64,000 nt of DNA, taken from contig NC_091135.1 of NCBI RefSeq assembly GCF_041381155.1, forward strand, positions 71,576,888-71,640,887, in the 5' to 3' direction. Made by a program: the position numbers and the translations under genes. Position 1 is the first letter of the stretch; every line of letters begins with the position of its first letter. Source of the DNA: Argopecten irradians. Its lineage: Eukaryota > Mollusca > Bivalvia > Pectinida > Pectinidae. The notes under the pieces were generated by a model that was not told where the DNA came from, did not search any database, and saw only the letters and a list, made by a program, of their open reading frames with translations. Below, piece by piece: positions 61,101-64,000 of the stretch.

Positions 61101-61256
61101 AGTTATCAACCATATATATAGTACACTCAGAACCATGGGGTCCATCAATCTACAACAGAAATCATTCAGGCTTTATCAACATATAATAGTACATCAGAAC
61201 CATGGGGTCATCAATACTACAACAGAAATTATTCAGGCTTATCAACCATATATACC
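55128..61256 (-). repeat. 71/72-bp minisatellite made of the Derlin intron-exon border, about 85 copies
   Basis: On the minus strand each unit reads TTGATAAAGCCTGAATG, ATTTCTGTTGTAG (3' splice site), then TTATTGATGGACCCCATGG and TTCTGAGTGTACTATATATA, which codes for LLMDPMVLSVLYI of the Derlin exon. A 71-bp variant lacks one A of AATAAC (plus strand). Interior units are nearly identical. The edges (55261-55440 and 60990-61256) are degenerate. Linked variants (ACCATCAGG with CAGGCTTATC at about 56210, 57367, 57942 and 58868; TTTATAATTATC at about 56678 and 56830) indicate multi-unit block duplication. Because 72 is divisible by three, long spurious frames run along the plus strand. Confidence 0.95.
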
Positions 61257-61424
61257 TCATGGGGTTAATTAGCAAGCTTTATAAAACTAAGGGTCCATCA
61301 ATAACTGAAATCATTCAGTCTTTTCAAAAATATACAATGTTATCAACTTCCAACGTAGATTTCGCCTATAAATAATAAGTCCAATTATCTTAACAAACAT
61401 GTTAAGGAAAAAAATATATAACTA

Positions 61425-62056
61425 GAACACTGACACGTCAGAAAGGGCCCCGCTATGTGTCTGACGTGCTTAAGTGGAAAAGTAGTATTTTGACAACGAA
61501 TTCTTACATGTTAGCTATATGTTGCTAATAAATAATTAATGTCAACATTAATTGGGAAACCGATGATGGTACATTATTATAATTCTTTGGAAAAAGTCTT
61601 CAAAGTATTTAACTTGAATCCTGATTCCAAGCTAACATTACATTAAGAGCATACAATTAACTCAAATAAATTTGACCTTGACCTTTGACTTAGTAACCTT
61701 GGCCCATGACCTTACCTTTGGACAGTCAACTCCTTGTTTAATTCTGAACAACTTTGCATCATAATGTTATAACAAAATGTTTATCAGTTAAGAGCAACAA
61801 CATTGTGATTTTTTAAAATGTTAAAATCCAAGATGGCCGATTTTTTAATTTAATTTCAGCCTGAAAAATTACCAAGCAGATCTAGGATGGATGGGGAATC
61901 ATCATGTAAAATATGGGGAAAATACTCCACTCCCTTCCATCATTAATGTGCAAAAGAAAAAAAAGACGGACAGACGGACGGACGGACAGACAGACGGACG
62001 GACGGACGGACAACCTGATTACTATAGGGCACCCGCATCTCGATGCGGGGCCCTAA
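61425..62056 (+). mobile_element. Third Helentron-like non-autonomous family
   Basis: The left end carries a hairpin (CACGTCAG...CTGACGTG) with GGGCCCCGC in it. The right end is a CCCGCAT/ATGCGGG hairpin, then GGCCCTAA at 62049-62056. GGGCCCCGC and GCGGGGCCC are perfect subterminal inverted repeats. A GACGGACAGACGGACGG tract precedes the right hairpin and a single AAAATCCAAGATGGCCG motif recalls the 155-bp core. About 630 bp, non-coding, in the large intron of the Derlin gene. Confidence 0.55.
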
Positions 62057-62261
62057 TTACCAACAAGTGGTCTAGAGGGCCTGTTACTGGTCATGAATAC
62101 TAACTGGTATATGTATAACATATAAGACGGTAATCAGTGTTCCTAGTGACTTTACTATACGACAGCTATTATCTACAGCAACGTTTACCAGTGATACAAT
62201 ATATATTTATTTCTTCTGTCCTTTAAACAAAGACAGTCAATGAATCAGTCACTAATCCTAC

Positions 62262-62356
62262 ATTAGATTGTAAACCACAACAAAAGGATACAACAAGTGA
62301 TAGCCAGTTGAAGAGTAACAAGAAGGCATATTCAGCAGGCTTTCCAGCAAAGATAC
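62262..62356 (-). CDS. DERL1: Derlin-1-like protein, most upstream exon seen
   Basis: After the acceptor TTTTTATAATTGCAG the exon encodes (G)IFAGKPAEYAFLLLFNWLSL followed by VV, matching the Derlin segment G(A/I)F...(K/R)PA(D/E)Y.F.LLFNW at the start of a central membrane helix. The donor is uncertain. AAT|GTAGGA at 62262/62261 gives a loop of about the expected length (VSFCCGLQSN before LLMDP) and keeps phase 0. GTT|GTATCC further upstream also keeps phase but would shorten the loop by ten residues. Earlier exons (N-terminal helices) were not found up to the window end. Confidence 0.75.
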
Positions 62357-63266
62357 CTGCAATTATAAAAAGAGTAAGTATAGTTCTAAGTAAATAGTCT
62401 AATGATATAACATTTCTCATATCATAAGGACTAAAAAATGACATTAGGAGTACTAGTATGGTTTATGAGTGGGGGATTATGTGACTGTAGTGATACACAT
62501 ATAGCATCCCAAAATTACAGCTTCATCAATCTTCATCCATGGCTGGGAATGTACATAATATATCTTAAACAAAGATGAATTTCTCGCAATATTCAGTTAA
62601 TAAGAAGATAATTTTTTTTTGTTAGCTATGTAGTTAGATCAAATCATGTGTTGAGTAAAATGTAATCTATTCTTTTCCTATATAGCTAGCTAGCAATAAT
62701 CAACAAGAGACTCAAAGGCCGATCATCTGGCAGACTTTGCCCCATTTGAACAGAAAAAGAATTACGGTAAACCTTTGGTTAGTTCGAACAAAATTAATTA
62801 GATATTGATGGACCAGTTCAAATTATCCAAAGTTAATCGTCGGGAAAAAATTGTGTGTTTGAACTATCTGCCGGTTTACCATAAATATGGTGGTTTTTTT
62901 CATGATGGTGACTTTGTTTGGTGTACATCTCTGGTTTTCTATGACAGTAGATCATCATAACCCTTTACTGCTGTTGAACCCTATCTGTGAACGACGAAAG
63001 TACTATACTGTAGCAAGTGTACATTGTACTGAATGAAGTGACGCAACAAGATAGTCGCGTCCCACTCACCCTAAGGTGACGATGGTTGGCTGAACTTGAA
63101 GTATGCAGAGTTGAAAATAATTTAAGTCTTATTTGCTGAATCAGCTGAACATTGTGGCTACGCTACAAAAGCATGTCAGAAGAATAAATAAACAAATAAA
63201 TGCAATAAATCTGGTTATGTTCTTGTTTTTTTTTATTTAAACATATCCACATTGCTCAAAAAAGCG
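62357..63266. other. Intronic/non-coding stretch
   Basis: No upstream Derlin exon or other gene could be recognised on either strand. A GCTAGCTAGC microrepeat lies at about 62685. Confidence 0.4.
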
Positions 63267-64000
63267 TCAAAAATAGGAATTGGGAATATCAAGTGCATTG
63301 ACAACAGCATGCTCAGTAAATTCAGAAAGGAAACGAGGATCTGAATGAAGACAATATCTCATTGTCTGAAAAACACATTCAGTAACGTTGTACTGAGGGC
63401 TATAAGGAGGCTGAAAAACTAATGAAATTCCATGATTGTCTCACATTCTCTTCAATATTTGTTCTCCTTGGTGATGGTGGCAAGACCCGCAGTTGTCCAT
63501 GATGATAGCGTCACCCCTTGAAAATTTTGGATTCCCTATGTCATTTGTCTTTAGCAAGCTTCATCGAAAAAAAATTTCATTTCAAAAGCGTAGATGGTCC
63601 ATTAATAATATTATAATGATCTTTTCCAAAATAGCTGCATCATACATTAACAGTAAGGCTGGCATTGCTAGCGTAGCACTGCATCTCTACAGCCCTCGTA
63701 CCCACAACACTATGTCCATACGTACCGTTTCCAGAGGTTGAAATTGCCTCATCAAAGAAATGCATCTGCCGTAGAGTGTAACTCATCATCTTGGCCAAAA
63801 ACCTGATAACAGTATCATCATGATTTCAGTGTTTCTTCAGGAGTTTGTTGAATTCTTTTGTGCGACATGTCCCAGAAGTGTTTAATAACGTTATTTATTT
63901 TGGATACCGACAGAACATTTTCGGCAGTACAGATATTATTTCTCAGGTCTCCTTGAATTTCCCGACAGTAAATACTATTATGGTTTTTAGCAGAGATTCC
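63267..64000 (-). pseudogene. Decayed DDE-type (IS630/Tc1-like, DDE_3) transposase, runs off the window
   Basis: The minus strand reads first a helix-turn-helix-like part (YCREIQGDL...AENVLSVSKINNVI). After stops and frame changes come MHFFDEA, NGTYGHSVVGTRAVEMQ, GDAIIMDNCGSCHHHQGE and GISLVFQPPYSPQYNVTECV, ending with HAVVNALDIPNSYF and a stop at 63267-63269. FDE, MDN and the NVTE position give the DDE triad of this superfamily, and PPYSPxxNxxE is its signature. At least four in-frame stops make it inactive. It belongs to a multi-copy family common in marine invertebrates. Confidence 0.7.

Overview
The window looks like A+T-rich animal DNA, most likely from a bivalve mollusc. It holds one recognisable host gene, two long non-LTR retrotransposons, several families of non-autonomous transposons built on internal tandem repeats (an architecture known from bivalve pearl-type elements and Helentrons), tRNA-derived SINE modules, long inverted repeats and three large minisatellite tracts. 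No bacterial-style operons, no CRISPR array and no rRNA genes are visible. The phylum is inferred from the repeat styles and the protein relics; no database was searched.

The one host gene is the 3' part of a Derlin-1-like ERAD gene on the minus strand. Five exons can be placed: 62262-62356, 55070-55168, 54708-54760, 54316-54426 and 53846-53972. The upstream exons lie outside the window or were not found. The intron between the first two placed exons is about 7.1 kb. About 6.1 kb of it is a 71/72-bp minisatellite (55.13-61.25 kb). The repeat unit is an amplified copy of the gene's own intron-exon border: branch-point-like region, polypyrimidine tract, AG acceptor and about the first 40 coding bases of the next exon. 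Roughly 85 decoy 3' splice sites therefore stand in tandem before the functional one. This is the most unusual structure in the window.

Layout: 1-9 kb holds non-autonomous elements (a possible TIR element at 1.87-3.56 kb, a small foldback MITE at 3.59 kb, a Helentron-like element with a 155-bp tandem core at 4.29-6.28 kb and a second family at 6.42-7.57 kb). A 41-bp minisatellite runs from 9.55 to 10.87 kb. An A+T-rich stretch to 17.2 kb contains a tRNA relic and a TA-flanked Tc1/mariner-type element. Non-LTR element 1 (+) occupies 17.29-22.85 kb, with an uninterrupted 1157-codon ORF2 and a frameshifted ORF1. At 23.3-24.96 kb there is a perfect 176-bp inverted repeat and a zinc-binding exon relic. 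At 25.6-27.65 kb the 41-bp minisatellite recurs in the opposite orientation, split by a 1-kb foldback. A second copy of the 155-bp-core element follows (28.05-29.70 kb, -).

From 30.2 to 40.8 kb a unit of about 1.4 kb is present three times in tandem. The middle copy is split by about 6.8 kb that contains non-LTR element 2 (-; 2A-like peptide, PHD finger, endonuclease, reverse transcriptase; two frameshifts; poly(A) tail) and a probable solo LTR. Old LINE relics lie at 41.1-42.5 kb. A 5.4-kb imperfect palindrome with tRNA-like modules spans 43.9-49.3 kb. After an unremarkable stretch with a 0.4-kb tandem duplication, the Derlin gene begins at its 3' end near 53.7 kb. A third Helentron-like family (61.4-62.06 kb) and a decayed DDE transposase (63.27 kb to the window end) lie in or next to its introns.
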